Shown here one piece after another: positions 24,715 through 33,294 of a stretch of 64,000 nucleotides of DNA. A model generated the notes under the pieces. It saw only the letters and a list, made by a program, of their open reading frames with translations, made no database searches and had not been told where the DNA came from. Made by a program: the position numbers and the translations under genes. The stretch's first letter is position 1; every line of letters starts with the position of its first letter. Origin of the DNA: Alloactinosynnema sp. L-07 (GTDB taxonomy: Bacteria; Actinomycetota; Actinomycetes; Mycobacteriales; Pseudonocardiaceae); contig NZ_LN850107.1 of the NCBI RefSeq assembly GCF_900070365.1, forward strand, positions 4,340,001 to 4,404,000, in the 5' to 3' direction.

Positions 24715-24993
24715 TCACGACCCGGTGACGATCTGGATGACTCCGGTCCCCACCGAGGCCACGATGGCGACGATCGCAACCCACATGTTGATCTTCGCCA
24801 GGCGACGGGCAGCCGCGGCCTCTTCGAGCGCCGCCTCCGTCGCGCGCCGGAACGAGCGCCGGGTCATCTCGTCGAGCCAGAATCCTGTGCCGATCACCGT
24901 GTGCGTGGTCTGCTCGTTGTACCTGGCGATCACCTCCTCGTCGGTCATCCGGTTAAGGCCGTCGTAATGAGGGACGTTCACGCCTTCATCCAC
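24715..24993 (-). CDS. Small tail-anchored membrane protein
   Basis: A 92-residue protein from GTG 24993 with GGAAGGG upstream. The N-terminal 65 residues are soluble (MTDEEVIARYNEQTTHTVIG, RRATEAALEEAAAARRLA) and the last 25 form one helix (MWVAIVAIVASVGTGVIQIV). Function unknown. Confidence 0.6.
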   Translation of the reverse strand: MDEGVNVPHYDGLNRMTDEEVIARYNEQTTHTVIGTGFWLDEMTRRSFRRATEAALEEAAAARRLAKINMWVAIVAIVASVGTGVIQIVTGS

Positions 24994-25008
24994 CCCTTCC
25001 AGGTGTGC

Positions 25009-25265
25009 GGTTACAGACTGGGCCTACCAACTCTGTAACCGAGTTTCTGAGTGTATCGCCAGGTCAGCGCGCTCCATAGTGGACGGTTACGCGGTTACGG
25101 ACTTTCCCAAAGAAGTTCTCTTAGGCGAGGAGGATGTCGATCACGCCCCCTACTCCCTTATAGAGAACTCTTCGAGGAAAGTCCGTAACTCCGTAACTTG
25201 ATCATGAAACACCCTGGTCTGACCTGGGCAAACGCGCGGATACCAGCCTCGTCGAGTCCGTAACC
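25009..25265. repeat. Cluster of GGTTAC/GTAACC iteron-like sites
   Basis: Seven copies of a GTAAC/GTTAC core occur in 260 bases: 25009 (GGTTACAGA), 25032 (TCTGTAACC), 25085, 25093, 25185, 25193 and 25260. The first two form a 9-bp inverted repeat. A 14-bp inverted repeat (GTTACGGACTTTCC near 25094 with its complement ending at 25189) encloses an AT-richer stretch. There is no gene between 25000 and 25157. This fits a plasmid replication origin or a multi-site operator. Confidence 0.6.
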
Positions 25266-25271
25266 GCGATC

Positions 25272-25320
25272 GCGGACGTCGCGGACGTCGCGGACGTCGC
25301 GGACGTCGCGGACGTCGCGG
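25272..25320. repeat. 9-bp tandem repeat (5 copies)
   Basis: GCGGACGTC is repeated five times (25272-25316) with a partial sixth unit. The unit keeps the reading frame and on the minus strand encodes (RDV)n. Confidence 0.95.
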
Positions 25321-25413
25321 TGAGCGTATGCCTGGCCGATGCTGGCGAGACGGTGCTGCAGGAATCCCTCCAGGTAGCCGGTTGTCAGCTCCGACGGCTC
25401 GCCAGGCGCGGGC

Positions 25414-25501
25414 TGCTGGGTGCTGGGTGCTGGGTGCTGGGTGCTGGGTGCTGGGTGCTGGGTGCTGGGTGCTGGGTGCTGGGTGCTGGGTGCTGGGTGC
25501 T
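25414..25501. repeat. 7-bp tandem repeat (12 copies)
   Basis: TGCTGGG is repeated twelve times without interruption (25414-25497) plus a partial copy. Seven is not a multiple of three, so each change of one unit shifts the reading frame of the leftward recombinase-like gene. Confidence 0.97.
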
Positions 25502-25788
25502 CAAGAATCGGACGAACCACGCCGTGCTGCCCCACAGCCCTTTCGCCGACGTCGATGTGCGCAACGTGCCGCACGGGCCGGTCCGCTCGGCCAACGCCGC
25601 GGCAAGTGGCTGATGCCAGCCGGGAAGCGGCAGCCGATCCACCGGGAGCACTCGGACGCGGCCGTCCTCGCCGTGGACCTGAACAGTCAGCGTGGTCGAG
25701 GTGATCATGACCGGCGGGGGCGCCTCGTAGGTTCCCGAGGGCAGCGCCGCCGCCCGGCCCGTGCCGGTGCTTCCCCGACCGCGGCGGC

Positions 25789-27331
25789 TCACGCCGCGTC
25801 CTCGTCGATGACCGCCTCGTCCGGGACGAAGTCCGAAGCGAACTCGCTCGGGTCGTCCCAGCCGTCAGGGACCAGGGCCATCCTGGTCTCCATCTCCAGT
25901 TCTTCCAACGCGTGCAAGTAGATCTGCGTCGTCACCACCGACGCATGGCCCAGGCGCCGGCGGACCCAGTCCAGTGGATCGCCGAACACACGAACGTAGG
26001 ACTCTCGCTGCTCCGGGTTCAGTGCGCCCAGGGCGGCGATTTGGCCGCGCTGCATCTGCTCAAAGGTGATCACCGCGAAGGTTTGGCGCAGCATGTGCGC
26101 ATGGGCGTGCAACCTCACCCCGCGGGCGCGGCAGCGGCGGTTGGCCGTGCTGAACATCTCCTGCCAGGTTGATCTCGACAGCGGAGAGTCGAACTCTGAC
26201 AGCCAGAACATCGCTGGTTCGAGCCCGTCCGGCCCGTCCATCAGCACCTAGCGCCGCTCATGGGAGTCTAGGTGCGCCACCTTGGGTCCGGTGACCGCCT
26301 GCGGTCCGGACCACGGGGCGTGCCGGGTCCTCCACCACCAGTGGCTGCCGCCACTTTCGGTATCGGCCATCTTCACGTGCTTGGGCGATCACCTCGGCCC
26401 GATCGAACTCGACGTAGTCCGCCAGGTCTCTGACGACCGACGACGGCGCGTAAATCCGCCGCTGCGAGCCGCCCTTCGCGATCGCGGCTGGCAACCAGAA
26501 CCGGTGGTAGCCGCCGCGCGCGCGATCGAGCGGGACGTCGAGCATCGTCAACGCGGCCTGCCCGGCCAAGCGCATTCCGGCGCGGACCATCAAGTCGCAG
26601 AAGACACTGTTGCGAGCAGCCCACCGGCCCTTGAACGCCGGGTCGTGCAGCCCGTCCGCGGTGTAGCCGCGCACTCCGATATCCCGCCAGCGACGGTAAG
26701 CCTTGGGCGGGAACCACTCGATCTTGTTCCGGCTGGCGCCGTGGCTGTAGGTCGCCGCCGTCTCACCGGCTCCGCTGGCGCGACCACCCCGGCCGCTGCC
26801 CACCGGAACCGAACGGCTCTCCCGCTGCGGAATCGGGTTGATCCGGACGTTCCGGGCGCGCACCTGCCACTTGTAGAAGGTGTTGAGCGCCGCAACCTCC
26901 CGATCCCAGGTTGCGTCGTTGACCCGTGGACCACGAATGTCCCGGCGCCGCCAAATCAGGTAGGCGACGTGATCGTCCTCAATGGCGTCACGCCACGACT
27001 TGTCTCCCCGCGCCCGCCACAGGAAGTTCAAGAACGCCTTCACATCGCTGGCGTAACCCGCCTGTGTCCTCCACGCACTCCCGACCATCACCGCCGACGT
27101 GAAGAACGCGTTCAACTCAACATCGTACTCGAATCGAGGCGAGATCAAGTATGGCGTGCGGACCGGAACATCCTCATCCGCCAGCCACTCCGACCAACCG
27201 CCCGGCAACTGGCCGACGAACGCCAGCGGCTCAGCAGGCTCCACCAACTCAGCCTGCAAGTACCGAAGACGCCACCCAGACTCGACCGCCGCGGCAACGT
27301 AGCCGCACTGACATGCGCCCCCACGGAACAC
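25789..27331 (-). pseudogene. Tyrosine recombinase split by a frameshift
   Basis: The first frame (27331-26258) holds the core-binding domain (VNDATWDREVAALNTFYKW) and the first catalytic Arg in MVRAGMRLAGQAALTMLD. It ends prematurely at 26258. The second frame (26247-25789) supplies the rest: MDGPDGLEPAMFWLSEF, HAHMLRQTFAV (HxxR, with Gln in place of the second His), RRLGHASVVTTQIYLHAL (GH and the nucleophile Tyr). A hairpin GCACCTAG/CTAGGTGC (26244-26251 with 26268-26275) lies exactly at the break. An intact relative would be about 520 residues. Confidence 0.75.
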
Positions 27332-27388
27332 GACTCACCTGGGACCTGACAAACCACCCGATGCGGTTACTGACCGCCCGCTCACAAC

Positions 27389-27410
27389 GTCCAGTCGTCC
27401 CCGACTGGAC
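27389..27410. promoter_or_regulatory. Palindrome upstream of the split recombinase
   Basis: GTCCAGTCG (27389-27397) and CGACTGGAC (27402-27410) form a perfect inverted repeat with a 4-base centre, 58 bases before the recombinase frame. Its TCCAGTC core resembles the palindrome at 7308-7344 beside the other recombinase remnant. It may be an operator or recombination site. Confidence 0.5.
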
Positions 27411-27418
27411 ATCAAAAA

Positions 27419-27445
27419 GCGCCACACCCGTCCCGGGCGTGGCGC
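27419..27445. terminator. Strong hairpin between divergent/convergent units
   Basis: GCGCCAC with inner CCCG pairs with CGGG and GTGGCGC (27419-27445). It lies 45 bases beyond the stop of the leftward membrane-protein gene at 27490, so it probably terminates that long operon. Confidence 0.65.
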
Positions 27446-27489
27446 GCTCCACAAAGGCAGTTCGGCACGAATTCTATGCTATGTCTCTG

Positions 27490-27897
27490 TCATCGATCGC
27501 CTCGCTTCCGCTGGCGACCGACCATGAACCCAACCGCAGCACTGATCACTGGCGCCAGCAGCGCACAGAGTTTGCCCACAACATCAATAAACGAGACTGC
27601 TGACGCGCCCAAGATCGCGAGCACGAATACGCCAGCCAGACTGAGCATGATCAGTAAAGCCACGATGCCACCCAACGCCCACAGTAGCCGAAAACGATGA
27701 AGGTCCTCAGGACCAATCATCGAATACCGGTACTTTGCAGGCAGATAAATCCCTTGCGCCTCCGGGTGTTCATCGACCCCGTCCTCGGGTCCACCCATGC
27801 TGGAGACGTTCAGGCCACCCCGGGTCGTGATTTCCCGTGGACGAGACGGGGAACCACTAACCGATCCGGGGCGGAGTTTGCCGGATTGCTTACCCAT
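27490..27897 (-). CDS. Small hypothetical membrane protein
   Basis: A 135-residue protein from ATG 27897. The N-terminal half is soluble and polar (PEDLHRFRLL at its end). Two helices follow (ALGGIVALLIMLSLAGVFVL and LCALLAPVISAAVGFMVG), with a basic C-terminus. It is 22 bases after the ribbon-helix-helix gene and is the last gene of the leftward operon. Function unknown. Confidence 0.6.
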   Translation of the reverse strand: MGKQSGKLRPGSVSGSPSRPREITTRGGLNVSSMGGPEDGVDEHPEAQGIYLPAKYRYSMIGPEDLHRFRLLWALGGIVALLIMLSLAGVFVLAILGASAVSFIDVVGKLCALLAPVISAAVGFMVGRQRKRGDR

Positions 27898-27919
27898 GAC
27901 TCACTCCAGTTCCGACCCG

Positions 27920-28129
27920 TCAGTAGAACACGAGTCTTTCGGTTTCCTTAGTCGACGGATCACGCAGCAAGATCGCCTGACCCGCCTTATGCGCGTCCGA
28001 AATGAACTTCAGCGCTGAGATGGCACGACGCAACACCTCGGTCTGCGTCAAGTTGTCCCGCTCGGCCATCTCTCGGAGTGCCTCAAGAACCTCCACCGGG
28101 AGGTTCACGGAGATCTTTTGGTAGGTCAT
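27920..28129 (-). CDS. Ribbon-helix-helix (CopG-like) DNA-binding protein
   Basis: A 69-residue protein from ATG 28129, which overlaps the upstream stop (ATGA) and has GGAGAGG before it. It has the RHH pattern: beta strand TYQKISVNLP, helix VEVLEALREMAERDN, then LTQTEVLRRAISALKFI. Probably a repressor or plasmid copy-control type regulator. No toxin partner is evident downstream; the next gene encodes a membrane protein. Confidence 0.8.
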   Translation of the reverse strand: MTYQKISVNLPVEVLEALREMAERDNLTQTEVLRRAISALKFISDAHKAGQAILLRDPSTKETERLVFY

Positions 28130-29379
28130 CGACCTCTCCATCGAGCGGCCTGGCACGCGTGCCAGGCCGGGGGTCCGGACTGCCTCTGTGGAGTTTTCAA
28201 CGTGCGGTATGTCTCTGGTATGGCACGAGGATAGGTAGGCGGGTGGTAACCGTCAAGTATGAAGAGGGGAAGCTGGGTGGATGCGAGAACTCCCGGCAGA
28301 TGAAGTCGGCTATAGCTACGGTCAGTGACCATTTGTACACAAGCCAGCACCAACTGGAATCTCGCTGGGAACCGCACGGTCATGTCACGGCGGGTCAGAC
28401 GGATCTCACCCTGGTAGAGAGCGGCCCGCACGGCCTCCAGGCGGTTGGTCGCGAACTCGCAGACGTTGTCGAGGAACAGGATTCCGTGGTGCGCCGCACT
28501 GATCGCTCCTGGCCTGGCCAGTCCGGCGCCGCCACCCACAAGAGCGGGTACGGATATCGTGTGGTGGGGCGCGCTGAACGGCGGGACCGTGGCCAGTGCC
28601 GGGTTGTCGGTAAGACTCCGGGCCGCGGAGTGGATCGCCGCGCTTTCCAAGGCCTGTTCGACTGTGAGCGGCGGGAGGATCCCCGCGAGGCTCTTCGCGA
28701 GCGTCGTCTTGCCTGATCCGACGGGACCGACGAGGAGAACATGATGGCCGCCCGCAGCGGCCACCTCCAGCGCTCGTCGGGCCTCTGCTTGCCCCACGAC
28801 GTTGGCAAGATCCGGTGGATCTGCCGGACCGTTCCTCGTGGCGATGTCGGGAACGGCGAGGACATCACCGTCACCGCGGAGCCAGCCGAGGACCTCGTTG
28901 AGGCTCGTCGCTCCGCGCACTTCCAGGTCCGGAACCAGTGCCGCCTCGCCGAGCGCGTCGGTTGGGACGACCGCGCGTCGAAGTCCGCTGCGCCGGACCG
29001 CGAGGAGGCGCGGGAGGACGCCCCTGACAGACCGGAGCTTGCCGTCGAAGGCCAGTTCGCCGATCAGGGCAGCTTCGGCGACACGGTGAGGCGGTACTTC
29101 GCCGTCGGCGACGAGGACGGCGACCGCCAGCGCGAGGTCGAACGCGGGGTCCGCGGTCGTTGCCGCGGACGAGACCTCAAGGACGACCGTGGTATCGGGC
29201 CAGCGGACACGACTGTTGCGCACGGCGGCTCGGATGCGGTCTTTGGTTTCCTGTGGCACGGCTGCGGAGTTGCCGACCGTCGTTGTGGTTGGTGGCCCGT
29301 CGGAGATGGCGGCGGCGACCGGGACGGGGACACTGTCCACGCCGATCAGGCCCGCGGACCAGGCGGCTGCGATGGGCAT
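28126..29379 (-). CDS. Mg-chelatase-like ATPase related to ComM/YifB, C-terminally altered
   Basis: A 417-residue AAA+ protein from ATG 29379 (ribosome site AAAGGAG). The N-terminal LonC-like domain (about 1-165) precedes the ATPase core: ANVVGQAEARRALEVAAAG, Walker A LVGPVGSGKTTLAKSLAG, FSAPHHTISVPALVGGG, and HHGILFLDNVCEF (Walker B, with Asn where Glu is usual). After FPARFQLVLACVQM the familiar NPCPCG-type continuation is missing and about 75 unrelated residues follow, compared with about 500 residues in the usual family. ComM helicases extend strand-exchange joints during transformation. Activity of this form is doubtful because of the DN change and lost C-terminus. Confidence 0.8.
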   Translation of the reverse strand: MPIAAAWSAGLIGVDSVPVPVAAAISDGPPTTTTVGNSAAVPQETKDRIRAAVRNSRVRWPDTTVVLEVSSAATTADPAFDLALAVAVLVADGEVPPHRVAEAALIGELAFDGKLRSVRGVLPRLLAVRRSGLRRAVVPTDALGEAALVPDLEVRGATSLNEVLGWLRGDGDVLAVPDIATRNGPADPPDLANVVGQAEARRALEVAAAGGHHVLLVGPVGSGKTTLAKSLAGILPPLTVEQALESAAIHSAARSLTDNPALATVPPFSAPHHTISVPALVGGGAGLARPGAISAAHHGILFLDNVCEFATNRLEAVRAALYQGEIRLTRRDMTVRFPARFQLVLACVQMVTDRSYSRLHLPGVLASTQLPLFILDGYHPPTYPRAIPETYRTLKTPQRQSGPPAWHACQAARWRGR

Positions 29380-29438
29380 GGCGAAGCTCCTTTGGTTAGT
29401 GGTGGAATGGCAGCCCGCGAATGCGGGCGAACGAGGAT

Positions 29439-30377
29439 TCAGGCGTCGAAACGGCGCGGGGACTTCGCCCCGTTGCGTAGGCCGTCGGCGATGGTGCGTT
29501 CGGCTTCCGGTGTGGGGAAGTCGGTGAGCTGGGCTGCCGCGTCACGCAGACCGTGATGGACAGCGGCGTACGTGTACTCGCCGCCCGCGACGAGGCGGCC
29601 CAGCGTGTATGCCGCGCGCACCAGGACGTGGTGGCGGCGGCCGTGCTCGGCTCGGGCGACGGTGTCGAGGACGGTGTTCAGGTAGGCCTGTCTGCTCTGC
29701 TCGGTCACCGGCTGGGTCCGAACGGCCGAAGTCGGGATCACCGGCGATTTCATGAGGGGTACCAGCCACTGCGGCAGCGGCGCGATCGGCAGGTCTCGCA
29801 CGACGCGGTACCTGCCCGCCGCAGTGATCGAGCCCGCGGCGACGATGTAGCCGCCCGCGCCGCGCGTGTCGATCCGCCACCCGAGCCGCGCGACCGTGTT
29901 GCGCAGCTCGGGTTCGGCGGGCGCACGGAAGTACAGGTGCTCTCCCGCCGAGGGGGTGCCGATGGCCAGGGTGTCGCCGGGGTACGACTCGCCAGCTTCC
30001 TCGGCCAGTCTTGCGAGAACGTCACGGCCATGCGCCGTGCCGGTCCACAGGTCGGGCGTCGCTTGGCCGTGTGCGTCGTCGAGGTCGAGTACGTGGAGTC
30101 CGGACGGCCCGGTGGCGATTCCGATGTTCATCGGAGCGCGCGCCCACCATGCCCTGATCCGCTCGGGTTCCCTGGTGGCGCGTTCTTCCCACCCGAGGTG
30201 TCCGTCCACACAGGATCCCGTGCGTGGACAACCGGCTTCTCCGTGCAGGGCGGGGATCTTGCTGCGTGGGCGCAGGGGGATCACGAAGTGGCCGTCGTTG
30301 GCGGCCGCGAGCGCGAGGCCCATCAATCGAGGTGGCCCCACTTTGCCGTGCGCTGTGGACTGCGTGTCACGCTCCAT
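29439..30377 (-). CDS. Primase/polymerase-like protein (bifunctional Prim-Pol family)
   Basis: A 312-residue protein with an archaeo-eukaryotic primase fold as found in plasmids and phages: MNIGIATGPSGLHVLDLDD holds the metal-binding DLD-type acids, followed by TPSAGEHLYFRAP (His/Tyr motif) and IDTRGAGGYIVAAGS. A ~90-residue helical C-terminal region follows (HVLVRAAYTLGRLVAGGEY). No helicase domain is attached. ATG 30377 has GGGGAG upstream. It could prime element replication or complementary-strand synthesis after transfer. Confidence 0.85.
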   Translation of the reverse strand: MERDTQSTAHGKVGPPRLMGLALAAANDGHFVIPLRPRSKIPALHGEAGCPRTGSCVDGHLGWEERATREPERIRAWWARAPMNIGIATGPSGLHVLDLDDAHGQATPDLWTGTAHGRDVLARLAEEAGESYPGDTLAIGTPSAGEHLYFRAPAEPELRNTVARLGWRIDTRGAGGYIVAAGSITAAGRYRVVRDLPIAPLPQWLVPLMKSPVIPTSAVRTQPVTEQSRQAYLNTVLDTVARAEHGRRHHVLVRAAYTLGRLVAGGEYTYAAVHHGLRDAAAQLTDFPTPEAERTIADGLRNGAKSPRRFDA

Positions 30378-30417
30378 GCGTCATCTCCCCAGGTGATCGA
30401 GCGTACGCCGACATCGG

Positions 30418-31383
30418 TCACGTTCGGGCGCGGCGAAGGATCGCCCGCATCTCTCGCGGCGAGATCCCGTACTGGAAGGCTGCTCCCAGCAGCGGTGCCA
30501 GTGTGTCGTCTGGGTCGGAGGTCACCGCGATCTCCTGGGCGATCTGCGTGAGCGCACCTTCCCCGGCCAGGTATGTGCCGATGGCCAGCAGACAGGCCGG
30601 GAAGGACCGCTCGGGCGCGGGAAGCGCCCGAACGAGTCGCGCCCATGCGTCGTTCGTTGACCTGTCTCGCGGAATGTCGTCGCTGACGAGGCACCACCCG
30701 CGAACGTCAGGATCGTCGAGGGCGCGGGCGACGCGCGCCAATGTGTCGTCGTCGAGGTCGGTGCCGTCGTTGGTCGCCGCGATCACGCCTTTGATCAGAT
30801 CGTGACCGGCTTCGGTGGCGATGTCAGGCTGGTCGCGTAGCTGGGTGATGAGTTCGGCGCGGCGACGCAGAGCTTCGGCGGGGTCGGGTGCCAGGCTGGC
30901 GGCCATGTCGGCCCTGGAGGAGAACTTGGGGATGCCTTCGTAGGCCGCGTGGACCGCGACGAGGGTGGTGTCGGGGTCGGGGACCACACCACGGTGGTCG
31001 GTGGTGTAGCTGACCCACCGGGCGCCTGCCCTGACGTCGGGCGACCACACTGCCTCGTGGATGGTGACCCTGAGGTCTTTCAGCCTGCGAGTCAGCGACT
31101 CGACCAGGCCCCGGTGTGGAAGGTCGCGGTCAGGCTGGCCGCCGATGACCATGACGAACATGTCGTGCCCGTGTTGGGCGGCGACCGATGCCATCTGCGC
31201 GGCGAGCGACTCGCAGTGCTCGGGCGCGGGTAGGTCCACTCGGATGCAGGGTCCGTCAACGACATAGACAAGCAGGGAGTCGACTGGCGGGTATCCGAGG
31301 AAGGTCGTCATGGCGGCGATCAGCTCGCCGAGCGGGATGGTCGGTGTGGTGAACTGCGCGGTGTCGTCACTGGAATCAGGCAT
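30418..31383 (-). CDS. DUF4192 protein
   Basis: A 321-residue protein from ATG 31383 (AAAGGAC upstream). It begins with a helix followed by FLGYPPVDSLLVYVVDG, the DUF4192 signature, and continues DMFVMVIGGQPD, HEAVWSPDVRAGARW, then a helical C-terminal half. DUF4192 proteins are widespread in Actinobacteria and their phages and are of unknown function. Its place between DUF932 and the primase-like gene links it to element maintenance. Confidence 0.85.
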   Translation of the reverse strand: MPDSSDDTAQFTTPTIPLGELIAAMTTFLGYPPVDSLLVYVVDGPCIRVDLPAPEHCESLAAQMASVAAQHGHDMFVMVIGGQPDRDLPHRGLVESLTRRLKDLRVTIHEAVWSPDVRAGARWVSYTTDHRGVVPDPDTTLVAVHAAYEGIPKFSSRADMAASLAPDPAEALRRRAELITQLRDQPDIATEAGHDLIKGVIAATNDGTDLDDDTLARVARALDDPDVRGWCLVSDDIPRDRSTNDAWARLVRALPAPERSFPACLLAIGTYLAGEGALTQIAQEIAVTSDPDDTLAPLLGAAFQYGISPREMRAILRRART

Positions 31384-31432
31384 GTCGCGTCCTTTATGGA
31401 GGTTGGGCGGTGGATGTGGTCGTTCTCGCCGC

Positions 31433-32458
31433 TCAGATCGCGGCGAGGACTGGGGTGGACGCGAGAACGGCGTCCAAGGTGGCGAGGGTGCCGCTGTCGA
31501 GGGTCTCGGCCCAGTTGGTGACGGTGCGGGTGAGGTTGCGTTCGGCGCGGGAGACGCCGCGGACGGTGCGGTAGTGGTGTTCGAAGGTGTTGACCGCCTG
31601 CAGCACGCCCCACGCTGTGCCGCGCCACGGCGACACCCGCTCGTCGTGGTCCCAAAGGCGGCGCAGCTCAGCGCGGTGCGTGGCCACCAAGGTCCGCGAG
31701 CGCTTGCTGTCCGACTTGTCCGGGGCATGGGCGCGGACGAACTCTCGCCATGCGGTGTCGTTGACCTCGACTCGGCACAGTTCGGCGATCTGGGTGGCGT
31801 AGTCGTCGGCGAGGACCTGGACCATGTCGAGGGCCTGGCGGGCGGTGAGGACTTCGAACTTGGCGTTCTTGGAGTGCTTGACCTTGATCACCTGGCCCGC
31901 ACCGCGCAGCGCGGCGCCTAGGGTGTTGTCGCACACGACATTGGTGATGCTGCGCTTGTAGGTGGTGGAGAGGCTGCCGTCGTGGCTGGTGCAGGCGATG
32001 AGGTGCGGGCGGAACACCACACCTTCCGGTGTGCGGACGCTGTCGGGGACCTCGACGGACACCCATGCCTGGGCGCGGTTCTTCAGCAGTCCGGCGGACC
32101 CGGCACGCAGGCCACCGTCCAGGACCGCGTCGACCTTCTCCAGCAACCATTCCTGGTACTGGTGAATCGCGTAGCGGTCGGTGTGGATACCCAGGTCGTC
32201 ACCGGTGTCGCTGGCGACCACCGCTTTGCGGGTGGGCGCGGCGCACAACCCGTGTTCGGCGGTGTGGATCAGCACGCGGCCTGGGATAGCGTCCCAGTTG
32301 AACAGTCGGCGTTGGATGTCGGCGATCGGGATCGGGCCCGGATAGTGATTCGGTTCGGCGCCTTGGGCTGAGGCCCGGTAGTGCCACGCGCGGCCGCGCG
32401 CTTCGGTGAAGCCGATGAGGACGTTGCGGTTGAGCCACGTGGCTGTTTCGGTCGACAT
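31433..32458 (-). CDS. DUF932 (phage/plasmid-like) protein
   Basis: A 341-residue protein from ATG 32458, with GGAG and AAAGG upstream. It shows typical DUF932 elements: an N-terminal half with YAIHQYQEWLLEKVDAVLDG, a central VVFRPHLIACTSHDGSLSTTYK and RSITNVVCDNTL, and a C-terminal WRGTAWGVLQAVNTFEHHYR. DUF932 genes are common on phages and plasmids, but the activity is not established. Confidence 0.85.
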   Translation of the reverse strand: MSTETATWLNRNVLIGFTEARGRAWHYRASAQGAEPNHYPGPIPIADIQRRLFNWDAIPGRVLIHTAEHGLCAAPTRKAVVASDTGDDLGIHTDRYAIHQYQEWLLEKVDAVLDGGLRAGSAGLLKNRAQAWVSVEVPDSVRTPEGVVFRPHLIACTSHDGSLSTTYKRSITNVVCDNTLGAALRGAGQVIKVKHSKNAKFEVLTARQALDMVQVLADDYATQIAELCRVEVNDTAWREFVRAHAPDKSDSKRSRTLVATHRAELRRLWDHDERVSPWRGTAWGVLQAVNTFEHHYRTVRGVSRAERNLTRTVTNWAETLDSGTLATLDAVLASTPVLAAI

Positions 32459-32485
32459 GTCGTTGCCTTTCTCCTCGTGCGTAGA

Positions 32486-32521
32486 ACGGCCCGGCCCTGG
32501 TGAGTTACCGGGCCGGGCCGT
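32486..32521 (-). terminator. Intercistronic hairpin
   Basis: ACGGCCCGGCCC (32486-32497) and GGGCCGGGCCGT (32510-32521) form a perfect 12-bp stem between the first and second gene of the leftward operon, 25 bases after the stop at 32547. It may attenuate expression of the downstream genes. Confidence 0.6.
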
Positions 32522-32546
32522 GTGGGTACTCGCGGTGGTGCTGTTG

Positions 32547-33077
32547 TCAGTTGTTCTCGGTGATCGTGATGAGGTGGACGTGGAGACCGGCTTCAGTAAG
32601 TTCGGCCAAGACCCGCTCGATGTGCGCGTTCTGGGCGGCGTGGACGCGGGCCTCAAGCCATCGGAAGAAGCGCTCGGGCAGCGGCGCGGGCACGCCGTCA
32701 TCGCCGAGGGGGCCGGTGACGACGCAGTGGCCTCGGATCTGCGGCGCCCAGCCGTGTGCGCGCAGCGTCTTGATCCGCGACTGGGCCGCGTCGCTGACCG
32801 CGAGGTCGCCGGTGAGCGCGGCCTCGATCAACTCCTCGATCAGGATCATCGCGGGACCGTTGATCGGCGCCTGGCTGTCGGCCACCGCGCCGACCCAGAA
32901 CTCGAGGATGCCGAGTTCGGTGTCGACGGTGCTCGGGGCGGTACCGCCGAGCAGTTCGGTAATGGTGACGAGCGGGTCTGGGCCGAGGATGGCTATCAGG
33001 CCCTGTTCGTGCGAGATCGTCAACGCGAACGGCGGGTCGACGGGCTGGGCGGACTGGGGATGGACAGTGTGGTGCAC
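32547..33077 (-). CDS. Hypothetical protein, first gene of the leftward operon
   Basis: A 176-residue acidic soluble protein from GTG 33077 with AAAGGAAC upstream. It contains FALTISHEQGLIAILGPDPL and FFRWLEARVHAAQNAHIERV; no known domain is recognised. The genes from here to 27490 are closely spaced on one strand (gaps of about 20-90 bases, one overlap). Confidence 0.65.
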   Translation of the reverse strand: MHHTVHPQSAQPVDPPFALTISHEQGLIAILGPDPLVTITELLGGTAPSTVDTELGILEFWVGAVADSQAPINGPAMILIEELIEAALTGDLAVSDAAQSRIKTLRAHGWAPQIRGHCVVTGPLGDDGVPAPLPERFFRWLEARVHAAQNAHIERVLAELTEAGLHVHLITITENN

Positions 33078-33294
33078 TTCGTGTTCCTTTCGGTGGAGGT
33101 TCAGGCGACGTCGTTGTGCGCGCGGGCGGCGAGGAGATGGCTGGCGGCACTACGCCGGGTCTCGCGGACAGGCCGGGAACTGTCTGCTTCGGCCGTGTGG
33201 CCAAAGCACAGACGACTCCACTGTGGACAGATGGGCGAGATGCCCGCGGCACGGACTACGTCGCCGTGACGACCGCTTGTCGAGTGGATCTGTT

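Larger units (their letters stand above)
25158..25792 (-). pseudogene. Recombinase-like gene interrupted by tandem repeats
   Basis: From 25792 the frame reads LTVQVHGEDGRVRVLPVDRL, HQPLAAALAERTGPCG and SAKGLWGSTAWFVRFL, which resembles the N-terminal part of accessory tyrosine recombinases. It then enters a 7-bp repeat that knocks it out of frame. The other frame leaving the repeat reads SELTTGYLEGFLQHRLASIG and QAYAHRDV before an in-frame 9-bp repeat. Gain of one or loss of two 7-bp units would join the two halves. It follows the split recombinase at 25789-27331 with a 4-base overlap, as in multi-recombinase modules. Confidence 0.5.
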
